From positions 62,001 through 126,000 of the forward strand of contig JAAXKQ010000009.1 of assembly GCA_025612245.1 (NCBI GenBank): a DNA stretch of 64,000 nt, in the 5' to 3' direction. Each line of letters begins with the position of its first letter. Position 1 is the first letter of the stretch. The stretch comes from Ignavibacteria bacterium. GTDB lineage: Bacteria; Bacteroidota; Ignavibacteria; Ignavibacteriales; SURF-24. The notes under the pieces are model-generated. The model searched no databases, was not told the origin of the DNA, and saw only the letters and a program-made list of their open reading frames with translations. Positions 9,096-18,098 of the stretch are shown piece by piece. Both the position numbers and the translations under genes were made by a program.

Positions 9096-10286
9096 ATGAT
9101 TAATATTCTTAAACTCAGGAAAATTGAAAAAGAAAAGAAACAGCAGGAACAAAGCGACTCTTTGGAGCAGAAGCCTGAAGAGCAGGCTGTAAAAGAAAGT
9201 GCCGTTAAGGAGAGGGAAATTGAGAATATTGATGAAAGAATAATTTCGGAAATTTCCGAAGAGATAAACAGCATTCCGGATTCTCTCGTAGAAGATTTCA
9301 GCAACCCTTCGGAAGTCCTTTTGAATGTAAGCCAGGAAATTGAAGAGGTTGAAGGATCCCTGGAAATTCAGCAGTTTACAAATCCCATTGAAAGTGAGGC
9401 TACAGAGGATGTGGCTGATCCGTGGATTACTGAATTTAAGGATGAGCCTTTTGAGAAAAAAATCCCGGAAGGGGAAATGGATCCTGCCGAAGCCTTCAGA
9501 CAGGCGTTGATTGCCGAGGTTCTGAGGGATGAATCAATGGTAACACGTGCGCAGGTAGAGGAGGAAGAAAGCAAGAGTAAGATGAATGCTGAAGCTCCGG
9601 TGGCAAAAGAAACGAAAACTGAAAATGAAGGCATAAAAGCCGAAATCCGGAATACAGCTTCAGATGCTCTAAAACCCGAGGAAAAGAAACCAGAAGAGAA
9701 GAAGCCGGAATTGAAAAAGGTAGCTGTAAGTAAGCCCGAAGCCTCAAAGCTTCCGGAAGCTAAGGCACAGGAAATGAAAGTGCAGCAGGAAACAAAGTTG
9801 CAGGAGGCAAAAGCGCACGAGGCAATTGTGCAGCTTGTGGGATTCAATCTTGGGAAGGAGTGCTACGGGGTTGATATAAAAAGAATAAAAGAGATCAACC
9901 GCATGACGGAGATTACCAGGGTGCCCAGGGCGCCGGAATTTATTGAAGGTGTTATAAACCTCAGGGGATCTGTCATTCCTGTAATTAACCTGCGTAAGAA
10001 AGTAAAGATGCCAAGCCGCGAATACGACAAGGATACCAGGATAATCATTGTGGAATTATCCGGCAAGACACTTGGATTCATTGTAGATGCTGTAAAAGAG
10101 GTCTTAAGAATACCTGAGAGCCTGCTGGTTCCGCCCCCTCCGCTTGCCGTGGGGAAAAATGCAGATTACATAACTGCCGTAGCAAAGGTTGAGGACGAGC
10201 TTGTTATACTGCTTGATCCGGACAAGGTTTTGTCGCGTGAAGAGACGCAAAAGCTAGAGGAAGCCGAAGGGAAGAAACGAAAGTAA
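9096..10286 (+). CDS. CheW-domain protein with long charged N-terminal extension
   Basis: Residues about 242-385 form one CheW-like domain (LGKECYGVDIKRIKEI, then FIEGVINLRGSVIPVINLRKK, the classical CheW core). CheW domains couple receptors to CheA kinases. The first ~240 residues are an acidic and lysine-rich low-complexity region with short EEKKPEEKKPELKK-like repeats, probably disordered, with one less repetitive stretch around 105-150. A normal CheW is about 150-180 residues, so this protein is far longer. No cheA, mcp, cheR or cheB is nearby. It sits 31 bases after the ExeA-like ATPase and is followed by a strong terminator, so the two genes form a closed unit. It is a scaffold or adaptor by domain; its partner is unknown. 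Confidence 0.85.
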   Translation: MINILKLRKIEKEKKQQEQSDSLEQKPEEQAVKESAVKEREIENIDERIISEISEEINSIPDSLVEDFSNPSEVLLNVSQEIEEVEGSLEIQQFTNPIESEATEDVADPWITEFKDEPFEKKIPEGEMDPAEAFRQALIAEVLRDESMVTRAQVEEEESKSKMNAEAPVAKETKTENEGIKAEIRNTASDALKPEEKKPEEKKPELKKVAVSKPEASKLPEAKAQEMKVQQETKLQEAKAHEAIVQLVGFNLGKECYGVDIKRIKEINRMTEITRVPRAPEFIEGVINLRGSVIPVINLRKKVKMPSREYDKDTRIIIVELSGKTLGFIVDAVKEVLRIPESLLVPPPPLAVGKNADYITAVAKVEDELVILLDPDKVLSREETQKLEEAEGKKRK

Positions 10287-10307
10287 GTAAAAATTGTTAG
10301 GAAGAAT

Positions 10308-10349
10308 AGAGGCAGAAAGTGTAAGCTAATACACTTTCTGCCTCTTTTT
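10308..10349 (+). terminator. Rho-independent terminator of the ATPase-CheW unit
   Basis: A perfect 15-bp stem (arms 10308-10322 and 10331-10345, 8-base loop) is followed by a T-rich tract. It closes the plus-strand unit and lies just before the convergent porV-like stop at 10357. Confidence 0.9.
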
Positions 10350-10356
10350 ATTTGTA

Positions 10357-11397
10357 CTAGAAAGCTAATCCGACAGAGAAGACATGGTTTGCATCGAAAC
10401 TGTTTCTTACCTGTCTGAAAGCATAATCAACCCTGACATCCGTACCACCTCCGATGTCATAGTTGATTCCTGCTCCTGCCGTAAAGCCCCAGATATTTCC
10501 GGTTTCCTGGCTTTCAGGAGTATAGGCGTATCCTCCGCGCAAAGAGATCAGGTTGTTGAACGTATATTCGGCTCCGAAGCGGTATACGTCGCCTGAGAAG
10601 TTATTATTCTGGAAAGTTGTTGCAAGGAGGATTGAATTCTGTGCATCCAGAACGGGCCTGTAGGCGAGGCCGAACTCGAGGGTTGAAGGCAGCTCAAATG
10701 AAGCGGCTTCTACCTTATAGTACTGTGCGGCGCGTGAGTACTCGGATGATGTTGCCTGTGTATAGAGCCCCGGGCCGTCAAAAGTCATCTGGGGACCAAG
10801 GTTTTTGATTGCAACACCCAGGCTGAGTCCCGCCAGGTCTCCCAGGTTTTCATACTGGATTCCCACATTGAAGGCAAATCCCGTAGCAGAGACTTCAGCA
10901 ATATTTTCGAGTATCATGTTGCCCGTAATTCCAACGGATATACGGTCGCTAAGGCTGCGGGCATAAGACAGGCCGATGGTCAGGAACTGCGGGTTAAAGG
11001 TCTGTCCAGTGCCGTCTGGATTAAGCGTCGTAGTAACGGGGATATCCCCAAAAGAAAGGGATTTAACGCTAAGGGCAAGAGCGCCGAACCCGCTTATGTT
11101 TGCCGAAACGGCGCCATAGGTAACACCCATATCAGCTATATACCTCATATAAGAGAATGTTGCCTCGGCAGTTTTATCGCTTCTTGAAATGCCTGCCGGG
11201 TTCCAGTACAGGGCTTCAATGCCTGTTGTAGTAGATGTATTTGCTCCCGAAAGGCCAATGCCTCTTACTCCCACTGGTATCAGTAGCTCAGAAGCTCCTC
11301 CGGTACCGTTACGTCTGCCTCCGCCTGCAAGAACTGAATCAGCAGTGGTAATGAGAAGGAGTAACATCAGGCTTAAATATTTTATATATTTTTTCAT
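10357..11397 (-). CDS. PorV/PorQ-family outer-membrane beta-barrel protein
   Basis: The 346-residue protein has a signal peptide (MKKYIKYL, hydrophobic core, cleavage near SVLA-GGG) and then the PorV/PorQ pattern GVRGIGLSGANTS followed by ALYWNPAG, repeated short beta strands, and a C-terminal aromatic residue (VGLAF) typical of outer-membrane barrels. PorV-type proteins carry type IX secretion cargo on the outer membrane; Ignavibacteria encode many paralogues. It starts 19 bases after the large secreted protein with a strong GAGGAGA ribosome-binding site and is the last gene of a three-gene minus-strand operon, so it may serve that cargo specifically. The cargo link is inference. Confidence 0.85.
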   Translation of the reverse strand: MKKYIKYLSLMLLLLITTADSVLAGGGRRNGTGGASELLIPVGVRGIGLSGANTSTTTGIEALYWNPAGISRSDKTAEATFSYMRYIADMGVTYGAVSANISGFGALALSVKSLSFGDIPVTTTLNPDGTGQTFNPQFLTIGLSYARSLSDRISVGITGNMILENIAEVSATGFAFNVGIQYENLGDLAGLSLGVAIKNLGPQMTFDGPGLYTQATSSEYSRAAQYYKVEAASFELPSTLEFGLAYRPVLDAQNSILLATTFQNNNFSGDVYRFGAEYTFNNLISLRGGYAYTPESQETGNIWGFTAGAGINYDIGGGTDVRVDYAFRQVRNSFDANHVFSVGLAF

Positions 11398-11416
11398 CTT
11401 ATCTCCTCATTTTTAA

Positions 11417-14400
11417 TTAGAATCTATCCAGAATTTGCTGTTCTTGAATGACAGCTACTTTCAGTATCTTGGAGCCCAAGCCCGGCATTTCGATATAGAC
11501 CAGGTATATGCCGCTTGCAACCGGGAGGCCAGACTCGTTGGCGAGATCCCAGCGTTCGAACTGGCTTGCGGCGCCGGCTCTGGTGATCGTTTTAATCAGG
11601 GTTCCTGCAATGTTGTAGATACGGATTGTAGCATCTTTAGGCAGATGGCTAAATGTAACGAAGCGCTGATATTTATTTAGCTCCTGCGGATTTACTCCAT
11701 AGTAAGGATTCGGGAATACGTTTATGCTCTGGACGTCCTGCTTTGCCAGTGCCATGTCGCCAGCAGACAGGGTTGGTGCCGTGAAGGTAAAGACGTCATT
11801 TGCCTGAATGACCTTGTTTGCAATAATGAGGAGCTGGTCGCCTGCTGAAAAGGCCACATTACCGCGCCTGTTAGGTGTACCCATCCAGAGCATTGGGGTA
11901 ACTTCATCGAGTATGTCCTTTGTCAGTGCCGTGTCGGGTGTTTCCGTATAAGGAGTACCGAAAATAAAGAACCACTCCCTCGGACCTGTTGCATCTGTGT
12001 TGTTAAGTGTACCGTCCGAAGGCCAGTATTTGCCGTCGAGGAGCCCTCCTTCCACGTTATTCTCCAGGTATCCTACAGCCAGCCTCTGTCCGGTTTCATT
12101 GTTGAAAGCTGCAAAAGGCACACTCTTGGTGAAATCCTGATAAGCATAGCCCGCGGTCGGATTTTTAATGAAAGGAGCGAATTCAGGTTTTGCCGCAGGG
12201 TTGGAAGCACCTCTTAAGTAGCGGTATCCGAAGGAAGCATTTGAGTCCGCAGGGTTAAGGATGTTGCCCAGTGTATCGGTTGCCGCCAGTTTAATTAGTG
12301 TATGAGGCAGGGCGGTTACGGGTATTGAGGAGCCGGTAAACCAGTTAATTGCGGCGCTGCCCATTGCACCGCTAAAGCCCTCCAGACCGAAGCCATCGGC
12401 ATTGGACCACGTCCATCTGCGGGTTCCTGAAGGGATCTGATAGTCTTTCATTCCCGGAGGCGGGCCGGTGACCACGAGCTGTATGCCATCGAAACTAAAG
12501 TAATTATTGCCCCCGCTTAAATTGGTTTGGTTGGTCTCAATTGCCTTTCCGGTAGTTGAATCAATGACATTCCATACAGTTGTTGTATCTCCCGGGGTCT
12601 GGAATGTAATTTTATATGTATGTCCGGTCAGCTTGCTGGGATCTATGATAATCGGGTAAATTCCGGCATCCGAGACACCTGCGACGTGGTTAATTGTTTT
12701 AATGGTATCGCCGTAAGCTCCAGGATAACGAACGCCGGGGTCATTTGACTGAGGTACAACCGTAATAATGGACAATGGATTTTCGAGGACGTTAGGAATT
12801 TCAGCCGGGTCCGGATTAAATGAGTAGCTTGTAACGGCAAAATAATAGCGCGAGCCGTTATTAAGGGCGACATTATTGATATAATCCTTGGTAATTTTTA
12901 TCGAGTACTGCAGACCTGAATTTGTTCCGAACTGAATTGGCACTAGTTCAGGTTTGCCGGTCCTGGGATCGAAGACGTAGCCATAGATTGTACCCACGGT
13001 GTCTTTAATGTCATAGGTCGCAATAAGCTTGGCGTCTTGGAAAGTAGCTGATGCCGAAGGCAGCTGATAAACATTATAGCCCTGGAATTTGAATCCCTTG
13101 GTGTTATAGCTTTCAGTAGCCTGAGCCGAGGTCGGATCACCCCAGGAGAGTATGACCTCACGGTTAAGCGCTGTAGCCGAAACGTTTGGTGCAGGAGCTC
13201 CGGTAGGGATCTTAAAGAATGAGTTATAGGCATCCTGTGCCTTGATGTCGTAACTCTTAAGGAGTTTTACAGACTGCAGGTTGTCACTTCCCTGTGCTGC
13301 AATTTGGGCCACAACTATCTCCTGTGTATCGCCGACAGCCATGGTAAATGGACCCGAAGCCGAACCGATTCTACGGTCGTCAGGCGGAATAATCATTCCA
13401 TCTATCCATCCCGTTCTGGTGACCGGATCGCCCGGAAGCGCAAAGGGAGTAGAAACCCCTCCAAGTGAAGCCGGGGTTTTGAACATTTCACCGGTTTTAC
13501 CCACGCGTCCCTGGAAAAAGTTATAGAACTGAGTGGTGCCCTCGTACGAGCCCTGAGTCGGGTCAACAACGGTTAAGTCGCCGCGGGCGAAGTAGTAAAA
13601 TGCCGTCATTGGCAGATTCCTTTTGCCCCTGATCACTTTTCCGCCTGTAATTGCCGAATCTGTTGCCGCACCCGGAACGACAGGTCCCTGGAAGAAGTCA
13701 AATCCGACAGCAGGAGGAGGCGTGCTGCCGTAGGTCGCGTCAGTCGGATTTGCATTATAGGCAAATCCCAGGCTCAAAGTAGTATCGCAGCCTGCAAAGT
13801 CATCCGTTGCATTTCCTACATCAGGGTCGCTCCACATAGATACATACATGCCGGTAAAAGGAGTGTTGCTTTTATTGATGAGTACATATCTTCTGAAGAA
13901 CATGTTGCTTAAAGGTCCGGCCTGTGAATAAGCCCACATGGTAGCCTGCATTTCAACGCCCATGGGCTGTGAGCCATACATGTTTGTAGTCAGGCTTGAG
14001 TTCAGATCATTTGCAACGTACCATATAGTCTGACTTGCGCCCGGGAATCCAGGTATGTCGGTGGCGGGTTCATAGGTGCCGTTATTATTGAGGTCTTCAA
14101 ACGGGGCGCCGTCCGTGGCGGGCCACTCGTTCCAGTCTCTTTCATATTGAGATCTCACGGCGTCCTCAGATACACCTTCTTCCTTTGATTCAGTTGTAAG
14201 GCTGGCTGTCTTGTAGTCCGGCCTTACCCGGTAGATCCTGTTTTTATCGAGGTCAGGGTTTTCAGCCTGCCCGGGCGAGATGATCTTTCCGGGCTGAAGG
14301 CCTGTCCTGTATGCTGATCCGCCCACTCGGATTTCGCCATCGACTTTAGCCCCCCAAAGCAAACCAGATTCGAATATGGCAGTTTTTCCGCTTCCTTTCG

Positions 14401-14629
14401 GAAAAACAAAGCCGGCGTTCTGGCTTGGATCCAGATCGGAATCTCCGTTGTTATAAATCCAGGTGGAGATATTGTTTATATTCATTTTGGTCCTGTTTGG
14501 GAGTCCGGTTGTTTTGCTCAACTTTTTGCCCTCTTTCCTATCTTTATTCTCGGCCTGCAAATTCAGAGAAGGCAGCAGAAAAACAAAACATAGAAGCATT
14601 AATAATAACGTTTTATATATTTTGTCCAT
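11417..14629 (-). CDS. Large secreted protein with fibronectin-like segment and probable type IX sorting-like C-terminus
   Basis: This 1070-residue protein has a signal peptide (MDKIYKTLLLMLLCF onwards, end near LQAEN). I do not recognise a catalytic domain. Visible elements are repeated Gly/Asp/Asn-rich beta segments, a fibronectin-III-like stretch beginning APNVSATALNREVILSWGDP (about 475-560), and a C-terminal module (VFPNPYYG, then IRIYNIAGTLIKTI and GIYLVYIE) like the type IX sorting domain, with a further ~20 residues ending QEQQILDRF. Similar large proteins often accompany TonB-receptor and PorV genes in Ignavibacteria. The GGAGT ribosome-binding site lies 7 bases before ATG. Its role could be a surface structural or binding protein; none can be assigned from sequence. 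Confidence 0.75.
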   Translation of the reverse strand: MDKIYKTLLLMLLCFVFLLPSLNLQAENKDRKEGKKLSKTTGLPNRTKMNINNISTWIYNNGDSDLDPSQNAGFVFPKGSGKTAIFESGLLWGAKVDGEIRVGGSAYRTGLQPGKIISPGQAENPDLDKNRIYRVRPDYKTASLTTESKEEGVSEDAVRSQYERDWNEWPATDGAPFEDLNNNGTYEPATDIPGFPGASQTIWYVANDLNSSLTTNMYGSQPMGVEMQATMWAYSQAGPLSNMFFRRYVLINKSNTPFTGMYVSMWSDPDVGNATDDFAGCDTTLSLGFAYNANPTDATYGSTPPPAVGFDFFQGPVVPGAATDSAITGGKVIRGKRNLPMTAFYYFARGDLTVVDPTQGSYEGTTQFYNFFQGRVGKTGEMFKTPASLGGVSTPFALPGDPVTRTGWIDGMIIPPDDRRIGSASGPFTMAVGDTQEIVVAQIAAQGSDNLQSVKLLKSYDIKAQDAYNSFFKIPTGAPAPNVSATALNREVILSWGDPTSAQATESYNTKGFKFQGYNVYQLPSASATFQDAKLIATYDIKDTVGTIYGYVFDPRTGKPELVPIQFGTNSGLQYSIKITKDYINNVALNNGSRYYFAVTSYSFNPDPAEIPNVLENPLSIITVVPQSNDPGVRYPGAYGDTIKTINHVAGVSDAGIYPIIIDPSKLTGHTYKITFQTPGDTTTVWNVIDSTTGKAIETNQTNLSGGNNYFSFDGIQLVVTGPPPGMKDYQIPSGTRRWTWSNADGFGLEGFSGAMGSAAINWFTGSSIPVTALPHTLIKLAATDTLGNILNPADSNASFGYRYLRGASNPAAKPEFAPFIKNPTAGYAYQDFTKSVPFAAFNNETGQRLAVGYLENNVEGGLLDGKYWPSDGTLNNTDATGPREWFFIFGTPYTETPDTALTKDILDEVTPMLWMGTPNRRGNVAFSAGDQLLIIANKVIQANDVFTFTAPTLSAGDMALAKQDVQSINVFPNPYYGVNPQELNKYQRFVTFSHLPKDATIRIYNIAGTLIKTITRAGAASQFERWDLANESGLPVASGIYLVYIEMPGLGSKILKVAVIQEQQILDRF

Positions 14630-14661
14630 TTTTTTACTCCAGTATGTTAATCTGTCAAATA

Positions 14662-17600
14662 TTAATATTCGAATCTGATACCTAACCTGATCTGTCTTGG
14701 AGGACCATAGAAATAAGGTATTGTAAGCAATCCGTTCTGAGCAGCCTGGTACTGTTCGTAATAATCGAGGTTAATGGCTCTGTAAACGGCCGCATAATAT
14801 GGCCTTGTGGGCAGGTCGCCGGATAGTTTAGGATCGCTCAGGAATCCGTTGTCCGTAGTGGTCCCTGTCCTTAAGAATACGTTTTCGATGTTACGCCTGT
14901 CGAAAAGGTTGATGACGAAAACATAAATGTTTGCGTTGAGCTTGTCGAAGAATCTGATTGTTTTATCCACTTTCAGGTCAATCTGGAAGGTCGCAGGAGT
15001 GGATGATTCGTTAAGCGGTTCAATAGGCTGTCTGTCGCGTGCGTCGCCCTCGAGATCCCTGCCGCCAATTCCAAGAGTAAAGGGATGTCCGCTTGTAAAT
15101 CTTCCCAGTAAGGCAACTCCAAAGTCGTGCAGTACGGAGGGTCCTTCTTCAGAGCCGAAGCGGAAGTCGAGATTAATATTACCGCTTACAGGGTTGTTGA
15201 ATTCAAGAGGAGAAATATACTGCGGTGTAAAAGGAGTCGATCCTTCCAGAGGGGAACCAACTATACCACGGTTGGAATTCGGGTATGAACCCGTTCCTCT
15301 GGCATCCTGGAAAGAGAGAGTTGCATTCACGGCAAATCCTGCAGTTCTTCTCATATTGAATGTAACTTCCACACCCTTTGTGGTTGCAAAGTCGCCATTT
15401 CTTAAGATATAATAGTTCTTAAAAGGCGAGCTGGTATTAACAATCTGCTGATCATAAACAACCTGATCGGCTATATCCTTGTAATAACCGGTAATGTCGA
15501 AGGAGGCAAAGTCTGCGATCTGCTGCGTAAAGCCAAGTTCGTACTGTGTGGTCCTGGTAGGTCTGAGGTTAAAGCCCACGGGAACCTGAATAAAGAATCC
15601 GCCTCTAAGGTTGTTGTAAGTCAATGGCAAGCCCTGATAAATATCTGCCAGACGCGTCTGCTGGACGAACTTGCCGTACTGGGCATGAAAGACAGTCTGA
15701 TCTGTTACAGGGAATGAAAGCCCTATACGGGGGCTGAGTGAGGTAAAGCTTGGTACATCGACAAGTCCGCTTTCATAAATTTCGCCAGTGTTATAGTTGA
15801 AAGTAAGTTCCGGGCGCGCCATGTCAACCAGGCCTTTATTGTCCGTGTTTATATAATCCATGCGCAAGCCAAGGTTGAGAATCAGGTCCCTGAACTCAAT
15901 TCTGTCCTGAATATAGGCTCCGGCAAAGATAGGATGTTTTGGTGCATATACTCCTGAGCCGTTAGTCTCGTTGCCCAGGTAATCGTAGCCGTAAGCGTTA
16001 ACGCCCTGGTTTTCATATACCTGCTGAAGCGTACGTTTCTGCGTATTATTGTCCGGCAATGCGGCATTTGCAGCAACCTGTCCGGCAAGTGCAAAGCCTC
16101 CTTCATTTCCAAAGCTGTAGTTCCTGATGGTATATCTTTGGAATTCTCCGCCGATTTTTATTGAATGGATTTTCCCGATGTTATAAGAGAAAGCTCCTGA
16201 AAGTGAATAATTCTCTCGCATGGATTTCTGGTATCCGGCAGTCACGTCGCCATAGGCGTTAAATGAAAAGTCATAAAGGCTTAACCTTGCAGGTCTAATA
16301 AACCTTCCCGTCGGATCTCCGGGTTTCCTGGACCAGACGAATCCAACGTTTGCATTTGCAACGCTGTCGCCGTAGCCGAGGATGTTATCTTTGAGGAATG
16401 GGTCGTACCTGTGCTGGTACTGGTTGTAATAACCTGCGGTCAGTTCGTAATAAGCGTTATTCCCAAGGACGTGCGTCAGCTTAACGCTTCCGGAACCATC
16501 TTTAATATCCAGGTTCTCGATCCTGGAAGTATTAAACATGTTGGCAATGTTCCCGGGGTTTCGGTTAGTGTTAAAGGAATTCTGTCTCCAGTTGGAATTG
16601 TATGTACCCGTAAAACGCAGGAGAATGGGTTTCAGGTCAATTGTAAATGTAGCAGAATAGTTAAAAGTCTGGTTAGCGTTTCCGCGCACGGGTCCGGCAG
16701 GGTATACGAGGTTAACTGTGTCACCCGAGAGCCCGTCTGTAACAGGACCGAGATTGATGCCGGGGTAAGGCTGGGGGTTTGCATCTCTCTGGAAATTATA
16801 GTTAAAAAGACCGAAGAACCTGAAGCGTTCATCTAAGACCGGTCCTCCCAGGGTTCCTGTGAATTCGTTGTATCCGAACCAATAGGATCCAAGTCTCTTA
16901 TCCCCGTTAAAAATGTTTTTCTTGGATTGGAAGCCGACATTGTCTGTAATGTATTCGGCTGTAATTCTAAGGTTCTGGGGACCTGTTTTCAACTGCTGAC
17001 GCACAATACCGGCATTGGCTCCGCCGAACTCAGCAGTATAGCCGCCTGACTGAACCTGAATTTCCTCGAGCGCGTCCTGATTAATGTTGACTGCACGGCC
17101 GCCCGTAACGGGGTTGGTGATAGAGACGCCTTCCAGGTAGTAGCCTACTTCGTCAAGGCGTCCGCCGCGGATAAAAACGGCGTTATTCTGAATAGTAACA
17201 CCTGCCGTCAGGCTGAGGATGTTATTGACACCTCTGACCGGAAGTGCCTGAATGTCCTCGCTGGTTGTCACGCGTACGGCATTGGTATTACTTTTATTGA
17301 TAAGAGGCCTTGCGGCAGTAACCTCAACAGTTCCAACGGTTACACCTTCGGCAGGAAGCGGTATATTGGCCTCTGCCGTGAGTCCTGCGTTAACCCTGAT
17401 GTTAGTGAGGGTAATGGAGGTATAGCCGATAAATGAAGCTTTCAGGCTGTAGACGGCAGGCTGGAGGTTGCGTATCTCATAGTCTCCGTTTACATCCGTA
17501 GCAGCTCCGGAGGAGGTTCCAACGACCTGAATGTTTGCTCCTACGAGAGGCTCGCCTGTCTGCCTGTCTGTAATTTTGCCTTTGATTCTACCTGTGGTAG

Positions 17601-17667
17601 TTTGTGCAAGGAGGAATGCAGGTAAAAGCATGCAAAACATAGTAAGAAAAAGTATTTTCCTACTCAT
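14662..17667 (-). CDS. TonB-dependent receptor with carboxypeptidase-regulatory-like N-terminal domain
   Basis: The 1001-residue outer-membrane receptor starts with a signal peptide (MSRKILFLTMFCMLL, cleavage near LLAQ-TTTG), a carboxypeptidase-regulatory-like beta sandwich (about 23-100, GKITDRQTGEPLVGANI), a plug domain (about 110-230, GVNNILSLTAGV and FIRGGRLDEVGYYLEGV) and a long barrel ending in an aromatic residue (GIRFEY). Such receptors import ligands using TonB energy; the substrate is unknown. I chose the ATG at 17667 because GGAAAGGAG precedes it; a longer frame reaching 17706 has no good site. It is first in the triad with the secreted protein and the PorV-like barrel. No SusD homologue is adjacent. 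Confidence 0.9.
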   Translation of the reverse strand: MSRKILFLTMFCMLLPAFLLAQTTTGRIKGKITDRQTGEPLVGANIQVVGTSSGAATDVNGDYEIRNLQPAVYSLKASFIGYTSITLTNIRVNAGLTAEANIPLPAEGVTVGTVEVTAARPLINKSNTNAVRVTTSEDIQALPVRGVNNILSLTAGVTIQNNAVFIRGGRLDEVGYYLEGVSITNPVTGGRAVNINQDALEEIQVQSGGYTAEFGGANAGIVRQQLKTGPQNLRITAEYITDNVGFQSKKNIFNGDKRLGSYWFGYNEFTGTLGGPVLDERFRFFGLFNYNFQRDANPQPYPGINLGPVTDGLSGDTVNLVYPAGPVRGNANQTFNYSATFTIDLKPILLRFTGTYNSNWRQNSFNTNRNPGNIANMFNTSRIENLDIKDGSGSVKLTHVLGNNAYYELTAGYYNQYQHRYDPFLKDNILGYGDSVANANVGFVWSRKPGDPTGRFIRPARLSLYDFSFNAYGDVTAGYQKSMRENYSLSGAFSYNIGKIHSIKIGGEFQRYTIRNYSFGNEGGFALAGQVAANAALPDNNTQKRTLQQVYENQGVNAYGYDYLGNETNGSGVYAPKHPIFAGAYIQDRIEFRDLILNLGLRMDYINTDNKGLVDMARPELTFNYNTGEIYESGLVDVPSFTSLSPRIGLSFPVTDQTVFHAQYGKFVQQTRLADIYQGLPLTYNNLRGGFFIQVPVGFNLRPTRTTQYELGFTQQIADFASFDITGYYKDIADQVVYDQQIVNTSSPFKNYYILRNGDFATTKGVEVTFNMRRTAGFAVNATLSFQDARGTGSYPNSNRGIVGSPLEGSTPFTPQYISPLEFNNPVSGNINLDFRFGSEEGPSVLHDFGVALLGRFTSGHPFTLGIGGRDLEGDARDRQPIEPLNESSTPATFQIDLKVDKTIRFFDKLNANIYVFVINLFDRRNIENVFLRTGTTTDNGFLSDPKLSGDLPTRPYYAAVYRAINLDYYEQYQAAQNGLLTIPYFYGPPRQIRLGIRFEY

Positions 17668-18098
17668 AGTTTTCTCCTTTCCTTTAGGTTTGTTAAAATG
17701 ATTCACTTCTTCCGGCTTTATTGCCCTTTATGGCCGGAAGCGCCCTCTTAAACAGAATCATTTTCTTCTTGAGGGAATGCTATTGAACTTGATTACACGA
17801 AACTTCTGAATACCAAGGCATACGCTGATCACAAATCAAGTCGATCACAAATCATGCTGACAACATTCTTGTTTGCAGATGGAAGGTAGTATAAACTTAC
17901 ATCAGTGCTCCTATTCTTGTTTTTAATTGTTTGTACATTGTGATTCTGCTAAATGATAATAATTTGCAAGTAAAAAAAAAGTATAAAAAAAAATAATCAT
18001 TCCGGAAAAATCTCTTTAAAGGTTGTATAAAGGATTTATTTTCTGCTCCCGATTCGTTAAATTTTACTTGAAATATTAAACCAAATAAAGAAGGCATT
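17668..18098. other. 431-bp divergent intergenic region
   Basis: This stretch separates the minus-strand receptor operon from the plus-strand pyrophosphatase gene and must hold both promoters. It is AT-rich, has poly-A runs near 17971-17993, and carries a perfect 12-bp direct repeat (described separately). I see no convincing gene, tRNA or known riboswitch. Confidence 0.6.
17827..17854. repeat. Tandem 12-bp direct repeat, possible operator
   Basis: GATCACAAATCA occurs at 17827-17838 and again at 17843-17854, with a 16-bp start-to-start distance. It lies about 160-190 bases upstream of the TonB-receptor start. Two spaced copies would suit a DNA-binding dimer, but no regulator is known. Confidence 0.45.

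Noticed and set aside
9368..9847. 159-residue minus-strand frame rich in Ser, Phe and Cys
   Set aside because: It is the antisense of the Lys/Glu-rich CheW extension; such bias makes a long mirror frame without a ribosome-binding site.
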